A stretch of DNA of 64,000 nucleotides from Priestia aryabhattai (GCF_023715685.1 NZ_JAMBOQ010000003.1:992001-1056000), one strand, 5' to 3'. Shown: positions 49,867-58,658, counted from the stretch's first letter. Numbers and translations: made by a program. Notes: generated by a model not told the origin, from the sequence alone.

Positions 49867-50111
49867 AAAAAATATCGTTGATTTCTTTGGTAAAACAGCA
49901 CAGGATTGTCAACCTTATTCAAGGGTTTTAGAGTTTTAACTCTTATTCATCGAACAGTCATATATTTAGGTATAAAGCTCAATGAACAGTTATATTTATA
50001 TGCGAAAAGAAATAGATTTGATAGAGTGACAAAGGGATTTCAAGCATGAATAACAACAGAAAATTTGTAGAACATATAGAGCTGATAAAAAAGTAAAGAG
50101 AGGGAAACCAA

Positions 50112-51356
50112 ATGAAAAAGAATGCAATGGGACAAGGCAACAGTAGATTCTCCGAAACAGGGCTGCGCAGACTGCGCGATGTGTTGACACGGCATGTTGA
50201 GTCCGGAAAGATTCCTGGACTTGTCGCCCTAGTTAGTCGGTACGGCGAGACACATGTCGAAGCGATCGGCACCATGTGCCATGAAGGTGGCTCACCGATG
50301 CGTCGGGACACGATTTTCCGGATGGCCTCGACATCCAAGCCAATTTCGGTCGCGGCGGCGATGATCCTGCTCGACGAGTGCAGGATGCGGTTGGATGACC
50401 TGGTAGAGACTTGGTTGCCGGAACTAGCTGACCGGCGGGTGTTGAAGCGAATCGATGGACCTCTGGACGATACCGTACCGGCACGGCGACCGATCACCGT
50501 ACGGGACATTCTGACCTCGACTTTCGGGCTTGGCATGGATAGGACGTTGTTGGGCACTCCAATCATGGGCGCAATCTTCGAACAGGGGCTCACGCCCGAT
50601 TTACCGGAGCCAATGCCTGAGCCAGATGAGTGGATGCGCCGTCTTGGCATGCTTCCGTTGACGCACCATCCCGGAGAGCGCTGGCAGTATCACATTAGCA
50701 ATGATCTACTCGGTGTACTCGTCGCTAGGGTCACGGGTCAGTCGTTTGAGACGTTTCTGAGAGAACGTATCTTTGAACCCCTAGGCATGAAGGACACCGG
50801 TTTCTACGTGTCTGCTAACAGAATCGACCGGCTTCCGCCCCTCTACGCCCCAAATCCACAGACTGGAGAGTTCATTGTGTGGGACGAAGCTAAGGGAGGA
50901 CGCTACAACCAACCTCCGGCATTCCAAGGCGGCGGCGGTGGACTGGTTTCAACCGTCGATGACTATCACGCGTACTTCCAAATGCTGCTGAATCACGGGA
51001 TGCATGGGAGCAAACGGATCCTGTCCCGACCTGCCGTCGAGCTTATGACTACCAACCGCCTCACGCCCGAGCAGCAAGCCTTCCGAAACGCCATGGCTAC
51101 CAACAACGTTCATGTGTCATTCGGGCAAGGGCAGCACGGCGGCTGGGGTATGGGAATGGCGGTGCGCACCTACCGCGGCGACTATGCGCCCATCGGCCAA
51201 TTTGGCTGGGACGGAGGAAGTGGCACTTCTACCTACGCCGACCCGAACAACCAGCTCACCGGAATCCTGCTCACCCAAGTTGGGATGTCCACTGCGGATT
51301 CCGTGCGGGTTATCCATGACTTCTGGACAATGGCCTACCAAGCAATCGAAGACTGA
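50112..51356 (+). CDS. serine hydrolase of the beta-lactamase/EstB family, horizontally acquired
   Basis: The protein has 414 residues, with ATG behind AAAGAGAGGG. It is a beta-lactamase-fold hydrolase: the SxxK nucleophile is in FRMASTSKPIS (Ser73, Lys76), the YxN-type motif in WQYHISN, and FQGGGGGLVS and GGWGMGMAV lie in the C-terminal half. No signal peptide, so it is cytosolic, suggesting an esterase rather than a secreted beta-lactamase. The gene is a little over half G+C and uses codons such as CGG, GCG, CTC and GTC that are rare in all its neighbours, showing a foreign, high-G+C source. An IS110 element lies 0.46 kb downstream. Confidence 0.88.
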   Translation: MKKNAMGQGNSRFSETGLRRLRDVLTRHVESGKIPGLVALVSRYGETHVEAIGTMCHEGGSPMRRDTIFRMASTSKPISVAAAMILLDECRMRLDDLVETWLPELADRRVLKRIDGPLDDTVPARRPITVRDILTSTFGLGMDRTLLGTPIMGAIFEQGLTPDLPEPMPEPDEWMRRLGMLPLTHHPGERWQYHISNDLLGVLVARVTGQSFETFLRERIFEPLGMKDTGFYVSANRIDRLPPLYAPNPQTGEFIVWDEAKGGRYNQPPAFQGGGGGLVSTVDDYHAYFQMLLNHGMHGSKRILSRPAVELMTTNRLTPEQQAFRNAMATNNVHVSFGQGQHGGWGMGMAVRTYRGDYAPIGQFGWDGGSGTSTYADPNNQLTGILLTQVGMSTADSVRVIHDFWTMAYQAIED

Positions 51357-51819
51357 CATCGAGCCCGCGGTTCGTTTTTTAAAAAGGCCTCTACTAAAAA
51401 ACAGAGGCCTTTTTTTATATTTAGATTTCCGATAACATGTTTTATGTTAACTAGCTCCCTCTATAAATTGAGTAATATCAAGGATTTATAGGGGGAATAT
51501 AAAATATAAAAAAATTTTTTATGTCTATTCCGAACCTTATATTCTCATTTTTATAAGAAACTGGTACTAAGGGGAATAGCTTCGCTATTCTTTTTCCATT
51601 ATTTTTAAAAAAAGATGGAGACATACATATGGTCGCACAATGGATCTCTATATGTCTCATAGCGATGAAACCTCCCATGTCTCTCAGCGTCTTAGCGCCT
51701 ACATTCCTTCGTTCAATCTGTCTATGAGATAGAGTTTGGTAATGCTAGTTTGCAAGGTCGAATGCCTGAAAGAATGCTTTATCCCAAATACTCCGTGCTT
51801 CATTTTTAATGGACAAAGG
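51357..51819. other. region between the foreign hydrolase and the IS110 transposase
   Basis: It holds the hydrolase terminator, a post-terminator element (51427-51452), a second terminator-like hairpin (GGAATAGC/GCTATTC with T-run, 51573-51597) and about 200 bases of unassigned DNA before the transposase, which should contain one end of the insertion sequence. No open frame here is convincing. Confidence 0.4.
51381..51418 (+). terminator. terminator after the serine hydrolase
   Basis: AAAAAGGCCTCT (51381-51392) pairs with AGAGGCCTTTTT (51403-51414), then TTATAT. Its A+T-rich flanks are of host type, so the foreign segment ends between 51356 and here. Confidence 0.88.
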
Positions 51820-53170
51820 TTAAGCTCCTAAAGCTAAAGAAAGATGGGGAATATCTTGTATCATTCGCTTTTCATCAAACGGACATTGTTTTTGACCTAC
51901 AGTATGTAGAACACGAACTAACTTCCCACAAAGTACAATAAGTGATTGCTTCTTACGTAAAGGGTTTTCTTGTCTGGTTGTGTAGTACTGATGCAGAGCC
52001 TTAAAGGCTCGATTATGTCGAACAAGGGGCATTACAGTCCGAAAGAGCAACGCCCTCAATTTAGCCCTTCCCCGTTTGGTAATTCGAGTCTGTCCTTTGT
52101 GCTTTCCTGAGCTAGATTCTCGCAAATTTAATCCCGCGTACTTAAGTATTTGGCGTGGATTCTCAAAGTTTTTAATATCACCTAACTCCGAATAAAGTTC
52201 AATCACCGTTACCATCCCAACGCCAGGTACAGTAAGCATTTCAGCAATACCCGGCAGGGTGAGCACAAGGTCTTCCAATTGTTTTTCTAATGCATGTAGT
52301 TCTTCTTTCAGCATCTTATATCGTTTGATATTTGTGGCTATTTCTCGTTGTGCCATCTGTAGTCCAACCGTTAACCCTACTGAACGTCCAGCAGCCTCTT
52401 GAAGTCGCTGTATTCGTTTATGACTTGGGCGTTGTACGCCTCCGTAAGTGGACCATATTTCTGCCACCCTTTCGGGTGTTGTTTGATTAAGTTGAACTGG
52501 AAGAGGAATATGTTCTAGCGTGGCCAACGCCATCTTTCCACTCCAGTCTTTAAAAACGGTTAAAAACTCTGGAAAATACTTATCTAACCAATTGTGAATC
52601 CGTCCTTGTAGAGCTTGTAAATCACCTACAATTTGGTTTCTGATTGTAATTCCTGCCTTTACTTCTGCATCTTGATTCATTGGTAAGCGAGGATAAGAAA
52701 ATCGACCATCTTTTATTAGCTGAGCGATAACTCTAGCATCCTTGATATCGTTTTTCGTTGGAGAGTTATCGTCGAGTTCTTTACTTCGCTTAACGTGCAG
52801 AGGATTAACGACTCCGAAGGAGACAAGTCTCTCCTTTAGTGTATAGGCTAGATTTAACCAGTAATGACCGGTAGGTTCCATACCAACTAGAACATCGGCT
52901 TTCTCATGTTTGTGTTGCATCTCTTCCAACCAGGCAAAGAACGCATCAAATCCTTCTTTTGTATTCGTGAAGGTTAGAGCTTTCCCAAGGATCTTTCCAC
53001 GATCATCTTGCGCCCGGGCAACATGCTTAAATTTAGCAATATCTACCCCGACAATCAGTGTATGGGGTGTAACTTGATTTAACTTTTCGTTTTGAGTACA
53101 ATTCATAAGAGTCCTCCTTGAATGATGAATTGAAGTCATGGCCATGACCTTCTGCATCATATCAAGGGGA
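51717..53170 (-). mobile_element. IS110-family insertion sequence (ends not resolved)
   Basis: This is the approximate extent around the intact transposase. IS110 elements usually lack long terminal repeats and encode a guide-like RNA in a flanking non-coding stretch, so the borders cannot be read by eye. The 5' side (53107-53170) is short and the 3' side (51600-51820) is longer; coordinates are indicative only. Comparison with an empty site would settle the ends. Confidence 0.6.
51820..53106 (-). CDS. IS110 family transposase
   Basis: The protein has 428 residues; ATG at 53106 (minus) lies behind AAGGAGGA, while an upstream in-frame extension to 53160 has no binding site. The N-terminal RuvC-like DEDD domain shows VGVDIAKFKHVA (first Asp), GMEPTGHYW (Glu) and NDIKDARVIAQ (last two Asp). 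The C-terminal Transposase_20 domain shows LTVPGVGMVTVIEL and NLRESSSGKHKGQTRITKRG with the catalytic serine. Both domains look intact, so the enzyme may be active. Confidence 0.95.
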   Translation of the reverse strand: MNCTQNEKLNQVTPHTLIVGVDIAKFKHVARAQDDRGKILGKALTFTNTKEGFDAFFAWLEEMQHKHEKADVLVGMEPTGHYWLNLAYTLKERLVSFGVVNPLHVKRSKELDDNSPTKNDIKDARVIAQLIKDGRFSYPRLPMNQDAEVKAGITIRNQIVGDLQALQGRIHNWLDKYFPEFLTVFKDWSGKMALATLEHIPLPVQLNQTTPERVAEIWSTYGGVQRPSHKRIQRLQEAAGRSVGLTVGLQMAQREIATNIKRYKMLKEELHALEKQLEDLVLTLPGIAEMLTVPGVGMVTVIELYSELGDIKNFENPRQILKYAGLNLRESSSGKHKGQTRITKRGRAKLRALLFRTVMPLVRHNRAFKALHQYYTTRQENPLRKKQSLIVLCGKLVRVLHTVGQKQCPFDEKRMIQDIPHLSLALGA

Positions 53171-53291
53171 CTTTTTTATTTCAAGACACCAAGTAATTTC
53201 AAACAGGAATGCTTTATATATCTTTACACACTGAATATCAAGGTAAACCTGATATAATAAGAACTCATAACATACCGTAGGGGAATGAAAT

Positions 53292-53672
53292 ATGGATTCT
53301 AAGCAACTATTTTTAAGAGAGATACATACCATTATTAAGGAGTATTCAGAGATAGGAGAACAATTAAAGCAACCTCCTAAAGAATTATCATGGGAAGAAT
53401 TCAATTTAACTAAAAATGAAATAAGTGCTTTGGACGACCAGGAATTCACAGATAAAAGCATCAGTGCGATTGAAAAAATTGTACGAGATAATATTATGGG
53501 TGCTTTTCATAGTGCTTTTTGTTTACTAGATGGTGTAAGTGATCCTGTATTAGAAAATGATGAAGAAGTATGGTTTGGCTTAAAGTTAGCAGAAAAGCAA
53601 GAAGATGAAGAAGAAGAATTTTTACATGTTGAACTATATAATTCTACTGATAAGGAACATTATGGTAACTAA
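53292..53672 (+). CDS. acidic hypothetical protein (126 aa)
   Basis: ATG lies behind GTAGGGGAATG. The 126-residue product is acidic and helical in its first half (REIHTIIKEYSEIGEQLKQP, LDDQEFTDKSISAIEKIV). It then contains GAFHSAFCLLDGVSDP and EVWFGLKLAEKQEDEEEE before a polar tail. The pattern recalls small immunity-type proteins, but no toxin gene is nearby and no family is recognised. It lies next to the IS110 element and is followed by a bidirectional terminator. Confidence 0.6.
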   Translation: MDSKQLFLREIHTIIKEYSEIGEQLKQPPKELSWEEFNLTKNEISALDDQEFTDKSISAIEKIVRDNIMGAFHSAFCLLDGVSDPVLENDEEVWFGLKLAEKQEDEEEEFLHVELYNSTDKEHYGN

Positions 53673-53711
53673 AGTTGTATAGAGGTCAGTAAATATTGTC
53701 CATCTCTTCAC

Positions 53712-53745
53712 ATACAAAAGAGAGCCCCGCAGCTCTCTTTTGTAT
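53712..53745. terminator. bidirectional terminator between convergent genes
   Basis: ATACAAAAGAGAGC (53712-53725) pairs perfectly with GCTCTCTTTTGTAT (53732-53745), with a 6-base loop. It serves both the 126-residue protein gene and the convergent minus-strand gene. Confidence 0.9.
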
Positions 53746-54021
53746 TTAATCACTATTTTGATCAGACATAGATACAGGAGAACCAGTAGAAGTATGTTCA
53801 TTCACCCATTCGCGTGTTGTATCCGAAACAGCGGACCAGTTTGGAATTTTATCCCTGTGCTGCTGAATCCAATTCATGCAAAACTGAGGGTCAATGCTAT
53901 GCTGTTCGCACTGTGATAAAAAGGCTTGAACAGTGGATTCATTGCAGTTTCCCCACGTTCCGCAAGTTGTGCGCCAAAAGCTTTCCATTGTCTCCTGCAC
54001 AGATTGATTTTCATTTAACAT
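53746..54021 (-). CDS. hypothetical protein with several cysteines and tryptophans (91 aa)
   Basis: ATG lies behind AAGGAGGAATTG. The 91-residue soluble product has ETMESFWRTTCGTWGNCNES, FLSQCEQHSIDPQFCMNWIQQH and a Ser/Thr-rich tail. Four cysteines and four tryptophans in 91 residues is unusual for this organism type, but no zinc-finger spacing is clear. The stop lies inside or next to the terminator stem. Not recognised. Confidence 0.6.
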   Translation of the reverse strand: MLNENQSVQETMESFWRTTCGTWGNCNESTVQAFLSQCEQHSIDPQFCMNWIQQHRDKIPNWSAVSDTTREWVNEHTSTGSPVSMSDQNSD

Positions 54022-54369
54022 ATCAATTCCTCCTTGCCATATACTACCATTGTCATAAAAGGTACATAAACAGTATGTCCAAAGGAATTCAAAACATGTA
54101 GATGATTTAAAAACTCCTTGTAATTAATCCTTAGCTAAGAAAAATACCACGTTTTTCTATAAATAAGTAATAGATAAAACTATTTTTAATAAAGTCCGTT
54201 AATCATTACGTATATATTTGAAGTGATTTAATTAACATTCAATTTTACGTGAACTGATTTATGTAAACTAAACTTGTATATCGTATAAATAATAAAAATT
54301 ACTCCTCAAGCAAAATATTTTTAGTAATTGGATATTTTTAGTAGTATGAAGTGGTAAGGAGAGGATCTT
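54022..54369. other. divergent promoter region, no gene
   Basis: A+T-rich. TTATGTAAACTAAACTTGTAT at 54250-54270 resembles the stretch at 47160-47178 and hence the post-terminator element family, here inside a promoter region. Nothing else is supported. Confidence 0.35.
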
Positions 54370-55359
54370 ATGAAGGCTATTGTACATAGTAAAGAAAAAG
54401 GGATAGCAGGCTTAAATTATCAGGAGGTTCCTGAAAAAAAGCCTGGTTATGGTGAAGTAAAAGTAAAACTAAAGGCAGTGGGATTGAATCGTCGAGATTT
54501 GTTCGTTATTAACAATAGGACATCAGAGGACCCCGTTTTTATCCCAGGTTCTGATGGGGCAGGTATTATAGAAGAGATTGGCGAAGGAATTTCAGATTTC
54601 ACTATACATACCGAGGTTATTATTAATCCGAGTCTTGATTGGGAGTTTGCTAATGAAGTTCCTACTGTTCCTAAAATATTGGGAGGGCCATCAGACGGTA
54701 CTTTTTCAGAATATGTTATTATTTCGTCTAAAAATGTAGTTAAGAAACCTTCCTATCTTTCTTGGGAAGAAGCAGGGGTGTTATCTCTATCCGCATTAAC
54801 TGCTTATAGAGCACTCTTTACAAAAGGAAATTTGAAAAAAGATCAGCATCTTCTCATACCGGGAATAGGAAGTGGTGTAGCTACTTACGCTATGTTATTT
54901 GCCAAAGCAATAGGGGCTAAAGTCAGTGTAACGTCAAGAAGGGAAGAAAAAAGACAACAGGCTAGAAATCATGGAGCAGACCGGGCATTTGATAATAATA
55001 CGGATTGGAATGAAAGTCTAGAAGGTGAAAAAGTGGATGTAGTATTAGATAGTGTAGGCCCTGCTACATTCCCTCATTATTTTGATGTTCTCCGCCCTAA
55101 TGGTTGTATAGTAAATTTCGGGGCAAGCTCTGGAGACAAGGTAGAAATCCCTTTACGAACTTTATTTTACCCACAATTTAATATTCTTGGTACATCTATG
55201 GGTAGTCGCGAAGAGTTTGAGCAAATGATTGAATTTATAACGAAACATTCTTTAAACCCCATTATAGACAAAACATACTCTTTACCCGAAGCTATTCTAG
55301 CCTTCAATAGAATGAATGAGGGAGAACAATTCGGGAATATCGCGTTACTGATTGAATAA
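54370..55359 (+). CDS. zinc-independent alcohol dehydrogenase / quinone oxidoreductase (MDR family)
   Basis: The protein has 329 residues, with ATG behind AAGGAGAGG. It is a medium-chain dehydrogenase/reductase: N-terminal GroES-like domain ([35 protein letters not shown]) and a Rossmann domain with [29 protein letters not shown] and DVVLDSVG. No zinc-ligand cysteines are seen, which places it with NADP-dependent quinone or enone reductases. Monocistronic with a terminator. Confidence 0.9.
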   Translation: MKAIVHSKEKGIAGLNYQEVPEKKPGYGEVKVKLKAVGLNRRDLFVINNRTSEDPVFIPGSDGAGIIEEIGEGISDFTIHTEVIINPSLDWEFANEVPTVPKILGGPSDGTFSEYVIISSKNVVKKPSYLSWEEAGVLSLSALTAYRALFTKGNLKKDQHLLIPGIGSGVATYAMLFAKAIGAKVSVTSRREEKRQQARNHGADRAFDNNTDWNESLEGEKVDVVLDSVGPATFPHYFDVLRPNGCIVNFGASSGDKVEIPLRTLFYPQFNILGTSMGSREEFEQMIEFITKHSLNPIIDKTYSLPEAILAFNRMNEGEQFGNIALLIE

Positions 55360-55377
55360 GCTTACTATTCCTTTCAG

Positions 55378-55405
55378 AGCTCACTTTTTTAAGTGAGCTT
55401 CTTTA
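55378..55405 (+). terminator. terminator after the MDR gene
   Basis: AGCTCACTT (55378-55386) pairs with AAGTGAGCT (55391-55399) over TTTT, then TCTTTATTT. A post-terminator element (TTCCGATAATAATGG then TTATGTTAACTA) follows at once. Confidence 0.85.
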
Positions 55406-55521
55406 TTTCCGATAATAATGGTTATGTTAACTACGTTTATGTATGATAACCATAAGTTTTTATTGAGACTTTGATATATAATTAAGTACAAAAAAGAATT
55501 ATTTTAGGAAGAGGAACATGT

Positions 55522-55851
55522 GTGAAACGCAGTCAATTATTGTTTTTATCATTAGTTAGTAGTTTATTAGTTATTTTAACATCACTTTTCCAATGGGATT
55601 TAGTTGATCTTATAACGGAATTTTTAATGTTGCCTATTTGGTTAGGTGTATATGCCTCCTTTATCATTATGACCGGGTGGGCACTGGTTCATCTTTTTAA
55701 ACATAAATATTGGAAACCTTTTATTATCCAACTTATAACCATTTTAATAGGGTTTTTCTTTCCCTTCAATCAAGTTAATCTGGATATGAACTTCAAAATC
55801 CATCAGGATAAAAGGGAAGAGGTGGCAGCTAAAATAGTATATTTTTTGTGA
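55522..55851 (+). CDS. small three-span membrane protein (109 aa)
   Basis: GTG at 55522 lies behind GGAAGAGGAA. There are three hydrophobic segments (LLFLSLVSSLLVILTSLF, LPIWLGVYASFIIMTGWALV, FIIQLITILIGFFFPF), then a charged end (KIHQDKREEVAAKIVYFL) that would lie on the opposite side from the basic start. Not recognised. It precedes a VOC-family gene by 31 bases and may share its transcript. Confidence 0.6.
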   Translation: MKRSQLLFLSLVSSLLVILTSLFQWDLVDLITEFLMLPIWLGVYASFIIMTGWALVHLFKHKYWKPFIIQLITILIGFFFPFNQVNLDMNFKIHQDKREEVAAKIVYFL

Positions 55852-55882
55852 ACTTATTCTTATGTTGAAAGGGAGAATATAA

Positions 55883-56272
55883 ATGATAAAAAAAATGGAA
55901 CACGTAGCTATTATTGTTACAGATATGGATGAGACTATTCAATACTACTCAGATATGTTTGGTTTTAAGGTTCGCCTTCGAGGATCTTCAAAAACAAGAG
56001 AGATGGCATTTTTGTACCTGGAGGAACAGCCTAGTGTAGAGATTGAACTAATTCGAGATATTAATCCTATTAGTGACTATAATAAAAGTGGTATTGTTAA
56101 CCATCTTGCTTTTACAGTAAAGGATATTAACGAAGCAATTAACTATTATAAGAAAAAGGGAATTAAATTTTTATCTCCTGAACCACAACCAACACTGGAA
56201 GGCGGCCGTATGATTTTATTCTATGGACCTAGTGATGAACTCTTACAATTGGTAGAACGAGTAAAACTATAA
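55883..56272 (+). CDS. VOC family (glyoxalase/bleomycin resistance-like) protein
   Basis: The protein has 129 residues, with ATG behind GAAAGGGAGAA. Two beta-alpha-beta-beta-beta modules: the first starts MEHVAIIVTDMDETIQYY with the metal histidine, followed by a glutamate in VEIELIRDI. The second starts NHLAFTVKDINEAINYYKKKG with a histidine, and the last glutamate lies in ELLQLVE. Metal ligands of the H-E-H-E type are therefore intact, consistent with a glyoxalase I, thiol-transferase or dioxygenase activity. Substrate unknown. Confidence 0.85.
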   Translation: MIKKMEHVAIIVTDMDETIQYYSDMFGFKVRLRGSSKTREMAFLYLEEQPSVEIELIRDINPISDYNKSGIVNHLAFTVKDINEAINYYKKKGIKFLSPEPQPTLEGGRMILFYGPSDELLQLVERVKL

Positions 56273-56407
56273 ATAAAACAGAACAATTAGACGAAACTAC
56301 TCAAGATGCAATAGAGCATCAGCTGAACATCTATATTTAAAAAACAGAAAAAACTACCTTCCGTTCATGTGTGAACAAGGGTTCACAGCTAAGAGTGATT
56401 TCTTCAT

Positions 56408-56525
56408 TATGCAGCTTTTTATACATCCTTGACATAACAACATTCAGTGGATGGGTGAATGAAGAGAAGATGTATAAAAACTACATCTTTTATACATATG
56501 CGACCTCTATCTAAAAGGGTCTTAT
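56408..56525 (+). repeat. full copy of dispersed repeat family 1
   Basis: TATGCAGCTTTTTATACATC at the left end is identical to 22851-22870, and ATGTATAAAA and TTTTATACATATGC recur at the same relative positions, while the central 25 bases differ. It is followed by GGGTCTTATTTT, similar to the outer end of the other copy. Confidence 0.7.
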
Positions 56526-56587
56526 TTTCAAAAAATATGTTATAATTTGTTTACTGATATTTCTACCTTATGAAAAACATTAGCTGT

Positions 56588-56632
56588 AAAAAGCAACCTC
56601 GCTTGCCAATTGTCGAGGTTGCTTTTTATTTT
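56588..56632. terminator. terminator, bidirectional
   Basis: AAAAAGCAACCTCG (56588-56601) pairs perfectly with CGAGGTTGCTTTTT (56614-56627). It lies past the end of the minus-strand gene at 56709. Confidence 0.88.
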
Positions 56633-56708
56633 GTTAACGATAATAAGACAAGCATAAACTAAAATTTCCGATTTTAGTTAATATATATTACCTAAAGCTG
56701 GAACACTA

Positions 56709-57686
56709 CTAACAGTTCTTTGTTGTTTCCAAAATGCTTATTAAACGCTGCTTTCCTTGTTCAGCTGTAGAAATCATCTCATCAAATAATTCTTGAACCG
56801 TAGGAACATCATTAATTAGTCCGATAACCTGTCCAGCCCAACCAAATCCCTCTCCTTCATTCCCATTGTAAATATATTTGCAGTTTGCCTTACCACTCAC
56901 CATATCTTTTAAATCTTCATAAGTTGCCCCTTTGTGTTCACGTTCAATAATATCGCTAGTATATTTTGATTCTAAAACACGCCCAGGAGTCCCTAAAGTT
57001 TTCTTAATAATGACTGTGTCTGTCTCTTTTCCCTTCACAAGTGCTTCTTTGTATACAGGGTTTGCATGTACACACTCTTGCGTAGCAATAAATCTTGTTC
57101 CCATTTCTACCCCTTCTGCTCCAAGGGCAAAGGCTGCTAATAAGCCTCTCCCATCTCCAATACCGCCACTAGCTAGTACAGGAATTGACACGGATTCAAC
57201 TACACGAGGAATAAGGACCATTGTGCCAATATCATCGCGTCCTAGGTGGCCGCCTCCTTCTTGTCCCACTGCCATTATAGCATCAGCACCAAGCTCCTCA
57301 GCTTTTTGAGCTTGTCTAACCCCTGAAACGAGCACAAGAGTTTTAATGTTCTCTCCTTTTATTCGTTCAAAAACAGGCTGAGGATTCCCTCCCGTTATAG
57401 AAATAGCCGGTACTTTCTCCTTGATAGCCACTTCAAGCAAGTCCTTATATTTCCCATCATGTCTTGCAATCGCAAAGTTTACCCCAAATGGCTTATCGGT
57501 CATGGTACGTACTTTACGAATTTCTTCTCGAAGCTTTTCTGGAGTTCCTAGAGTCGCAGCTGTAATTTGCCCAAGTCCACCAGCATTGGAGACAGCTGAA
57601 GCTAATTCAGCATAAGCTAAATAGGCTAATCCTCCTTGAATAATCGGATATTGAATTCCAAAGATTTCAGTTATTCTTGTTTTCAT
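56709..57686 (-). CDS. nitronate monooxygenase / FabK-like flavoprotein
   Basis: The protein has 325 residues, with ATG behind AAGGAGAAG. It is an FMN-binding TIM barrel of the NMO/FabK family: PIIQGGLAYLAYAELASAVSNAGGLGQI at the start, DKPFGVNFAIARHD, ADAIMAVGQEGGGHLGRDD and PVLASGGIGDGRGLLAAFALGAEGVEMGTRF (phosphate-binding glycines). Such enzymes oxidise alkyl nitronates or reduce enoyl-ACP; the two are hard to separate by eye, and no fatty-acid genes are adjacent. Transcribed away from the other flavin genes, monocistronic. Confidence 0.85.
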   Translation of the reverse strand: MKTRITEIFGIQYPIIQGGLAYLAYAELASAVSNAGGLGQITAATLGTPEKLREEIRKVRTMTDKPFGVNFAIARHDGKYKDLLEVAIKEKVPAISITGGNPQPVFERIKGENIKTLVLVSGVRQAQKAEELGADAIMAVGQEGGGHLGRDDIGTMVLIPRVVESVSIPVLASGGIGDGRGLLAAFALGAEGVEMGTRFIATQECVHANPVYKEALVKGKETDTVIIKKTLGTPGRVLESKYTSDIIEREHKGATYEDLKDMVSGKANCKYIYNGNEGEGFGWAGQVIGLINDVPTVQELFDEMISTAEQGKQRLISILETTKNC

Positions 57687-58074
57687 AAGTTTACTTCTCC
57701 TTTGTTAAATGACAGCTTATTTTGATCATTTTATGTATCTCTTTTTCGGGTACAGTACTGTCTAAAATAATAGAATTTTAATGTTCTTTATTAAGGTCCT
57801 TTTATATTTCTATAATGGGAATTATAAATATTGAAAAATGTATGGAATACCTAATATAGAAGAAGGGGAACTATTGCCTTTGTTCAACCTTTTCTTCTAT
57901 AGGTGCGGGAATATATCTGTGAGTATTAGTAAGATCAGTATAAATAGAAAATAGTAAAACGCTGAACCAAATAACACTAGTTAAAAGGAATATATATTTA
58001 GTGATATTCTTTCATGTTTTAGATGTTGCTTCTTTTTCTCATTAACCTAAAACAAAAAACTAGCAAAGGAGAGA
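57687..58074. other. gene-free stretch
   Basis: 388 bases of A+T-rich DNA containing the promoter of the nitronate monooxygenase-like gene. No hairpin, repeat or gene could be supported. Confidence 0.35.
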
Positions 58075-58491
58075 CTAAAAAAGATTCTCTTCCATTTGTT
58101 TCATAAGTCTTCTTAATAATAAACGCTCTTCAGGTATAATACCTGCTAACAACTTGTCTTGTTGTTTTCTCCATCTTTCATTGACAGGTCCCTCTAGATC
58201 GCGACCTTCGGGAGTTAAATAAACTCTGCTAATTCTGCCGTCTTTTTCGTCACGTTGACGGTAAACTATTCCTTTTTGTTCAAGGGCTTTAACCATATTT
58301 GTTACAGTAGGTGGTTCACATTTTAGGTGTTCACATAATTGAACTTGCGTAAGTCCATCATTTGCCCATAGTTTGCATAACAAATTATCTTGCCCAGCAT
58401 GAAGATTTACGTCTTGTAACAATTGGTTGTAGTTTCGACGCATTTGTCCTGATATTTTATCAAGAAGTTCTCTAATTTCATCTTCAATCAT
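58075..58491 (-). CDS. MarR family transcriptional regulator
   Basis: The protein has 138 residues from the ATG at 58491 (minus), 9 bases after AAGGA; another ATG 9 bases upstream abuts the binding site. The winged helix reads GLTQVQLCEHLKCEPPTVTNMVKALEQKGIVYRQRDEKDGRISRVYLT. The DNA-contacting helix PPTVTNMVKALE and wing DEKDGR are clear. One cysteine pair (QLCEHLKCE) lies just before the recognition helix. It probably represses itself and the luciferase-like gene at 59238 through a shared operator. Confidence 0.87.
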   Translation of the reverse strand: MIEDEIRELLDKISGQMRRNYNQLLQDVNLHAGQDNLLCKLWANDGLTQVQLCEHLKCEPPTVTNMVKALEQKGIVYRQRDEKDGRISRVYLTPEGRDLEGPVNERWRKQQDKLLAGIIPEERLLLRRLMKQMEENLF

Positions 58492-58517
58492 ATAGATCAT
58501 TCCTTATTGTAATTTAA

Positions 58518-58533
58518 TTAGCAGACTAACTAT
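58518..58533. promoter_or_regulatory. operator upstream of the MarR gene
   Basis: Read on the minus strand it is ATAGTTAGTCTGCTAA, matching ATAGTTAGCCGGCTAA at 59191-59206 at 14 of 16 positions. It lies 27-42 bases before the MarR start. Confidence 0.6.
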
Positions 58534-58658
58534 ATTACTTTCTTATTTTTTAGTCAAGTAATAAATAAAAAAACGTAATTATAGTAGGTGCAAACTAATT
58601 CGCTCAAATAATATTCAATTCCAAAGGTACTATAGTAGTTACACGATTTTTTAGACTT

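Larger units (their letters stand above)
49738..50111. other. intergenic region with two terminators and a post-terminator element
   Basis: It carries terminators at 49777 and 49831 and, between them, TTCCGGAAAGAG and ATTATGTAAAC (49811-49833). The rest, up to the foreign hydrolase, has no gene; base composition changes abruptly near 50110. Confidence 0.5.
56273..56708. other. intergenic region with a full repeat copy
   Basis: It contains a GTTCATGTGTGAAC hairpin near 56372, the second full copy of repeat family 1 (56408-56525) and the terminator of the minus-strand gene at 56588. TTTCCGATTTTAGTTAA near 56666 recalls the post-terminator element. No gene is seen. Confidence 0.45.

Noticed and set aside
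49979..50650. 223-codon minus-strand open frame opposite the serine hydrolase
   Set aside because: It is an antisense frame created by the high G+C content of the hydrolase gene; no ribosome binding site and low-complexity Ser/Arg-rich product.
51478..51678. 66-codon minus-strand open frame next to IS110
   Set aside because: No ribosome binding site; overlaps hairpins and probably the insertion-sequence end.
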